Below, one piece after another: positions 63,355 through 64,000 of a DNA stretch of 64,000 bases. Numbering within the stretch: position 1 is the first letter of the stretch; the number at the start of each line of letters is the position of its first letter. The stretch is from Streptomyces spororaveus (GTDB taxonomy: Bacteria; Actinomycetota; Actinomycetes; Streptomycetales; Streptomycetaceae): assembly GCF_016755875.1 (NCBI RefSeq), contig NZ_BNED01000005.1, positions 3,823,001 through 3,887,000 of the forward strand, read 5' to 3'. Made by a program: the position numbers and the translations under genes. The notes beneath the pieces are model-generated. The model saw only the letters and a program-made list of their open reading frames with translations. It did no database searches and had not been told where the DNA came from.

Positions 63355-64000
63355 GATCGCGGACGAGATCATCTCGCGCGCTCTGCCGATCGAGCAGGAT
63401 CTCTTTGCGGACCTGTCCGCGTCGGCTCGTTTGGAGGACGTGGGAAAGGGCCGGCGAGGTGCCACGCTCACCCGGATCGGCGAGGCGGGGTGTGTGCCCC
63501 TCGTGCGCACCACCACTCAATACAGCAGCCCGGCGCAGCGTTTCCGCGCGGTGCACGAACGGCTGGCGCAGCGGATTCAAAACCATACGGCGATCCCGGT
63601 CGGCTTCAACAACGCTCTCGTCGAGTGCTACACGAATGCCTACAGAACCATGGGCAGCCATTCCGACCAGGCCCTGGATCTGGCCGACGAGTCCTTCATC
63701 GCCGTCTTCTCCTGCTACCAGCATCCCGAGTCGGGCCAAACGAGGAAGCTGATCTTCGAATCAAAGGAGTTCGATGCCGACAAGTTCGAGATCCCCCTCA
63801 CCCACAACGGTGTTGTCGCGTTCTCCGTCGAGCTGAACCAGCGATTCAGGCACAAGATCGTGCTGGACACCGTCCCGACGGCGGACAACCAATGGCTGGG
63901 CGTCACGTTTCGCACGTCGAAGACCCACGTTCGGTTTCGCGATGGACATGCGTACCTCCCGCAGGGCGCGCGCCTCACGTCGGCCGACGACGAGCAGAAG
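63338..64000 (+). CDS. Second AlkB-like 2-oxoglutarate oxygenase, runs off the window
   Basis: At least 221 residues, still open at base 64000. I place the start at TTG 63338, inside the end of the previous gene, because CGGGAG lies 6 bases before it and the frame is coding from there. LVECYTNAYRTMGSHSDQAL is the AlkB-type N-x-Y...H-x-D motif with His108 and Asp110; His172 is in NQRFRHKIVLD and Arg192 in WLGVTFRTSK (compare the TFR of AlkB). The Arg six residues before it is replaced by Trp186, so cosubstrate contacts differ. It probably works with the preceding oxygenase. Confidence 0.72.
   Translation, partial: MPPEPRIADEIISRALPIEQDLFADLSASARLEDVGKGRRGATLTRIGEAGCVPLVRTTTQYSSPAQRFRAVHERLAQRIQNHTAIPVGFNNALVECYTNAYRTMGSHSDQALDLADESFIAVFSCYQHPESGQTRKLIFESKEFDADKFEIPLTHNGVVAFSVELNQRFRHKIVLDTVPTADNQWLGVTFRTSKTHVRFRDGHAYLPQGARLTSADDEQK

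Overview
The window is a GC-rich actinomycete chromosome segment and almost certainly Streptomyces. The signs are strong G/C third-position bias, many GTG starts, futalosine-type menaquinone genes, class I lysyl-tRNA synthetase next to argS, WhiJ/DUF397-type regulators, LAxTG surface proteins and a Streptomyces-style contractile injection system (CIS). No rRNA, tRNA, CRISPR array, transposase or phage capsid gene was seen. No gap between genes exceeds about 300 bases.

Layout. 1-2556: end of a menaquinone cluster (mqnP fragment, small coupled protein, mqnL) and a PLDc_N membrane protein. 2591-4035: a cupin and a MarR regulator, divergent across two copies of a palindrome, then an SRPBCC protein. 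4061-8327: cytochrome c maturation operon (resA-like, ccdA, resB, ccsB). 8417-11833: secreted deacetylase-like lipoprotein, histidine phosphatase and hemL. 11967-12563: unrecognised conserved-looking protein.

12682-37202: a contractile injection system locus. A DUF4157 zincin-type candidate effector comes first, then a membrane protein on the minus strand divergent from a LuxR-type regulator. A secreted beta-propeller protein is translationally coupled to the DUF4255 cap protein and the AAA+ ATPase. The structural operon follows: sheath, tube, two small assembly proteins, a 1077-residue Pro/Ala-rich repeat protein, second tube, LysM protein, VgrG-like spike, PAAR tip, gp25, baseplate J, tail protein I, and a zinc-ribbon membrane protein with a C-terminal beta-sandwich. 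Most of these genes overlap by 1-4 bases. No tail fibre gene was recognised, which fits the cytoplasmic type described in Streptomyces.

37242-50993: housekeeping and accessory genes: GNAT, quinone reductase with a divergent HxlR regulator, Mut7-C nuclease, YnfA, SDR, a secreted deacetylase, two glycosyltransferases, a collagen-like secreted protein, RtcB RNA ligase, two DUF3558 lipoproteins and a DUF2637 membrane protein. 51066-54984: lysS and argS with a small frameshifted gene between them. 55136-58908: two paralogous LAxTG cell-wall proteins, each with a similar promoter region and terminator. 59005-61872: VOC protein, DUF3995 protein and a WhiJ-type set (histidine-kinase-like ATPase, XRE-DUF5753, DUF397) around a perfect 28-bp palindrome.

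62137-64000: a lower-GC segment with two overlapping genes for AlkB-like Fe(II)/2-oxoglutarate oxygenases. The second runs off the window edge and starts at TTG. A short gene remnant lies beside it. This pair, and the propeller-to-CIS coupling, are the least explained parts of the window.
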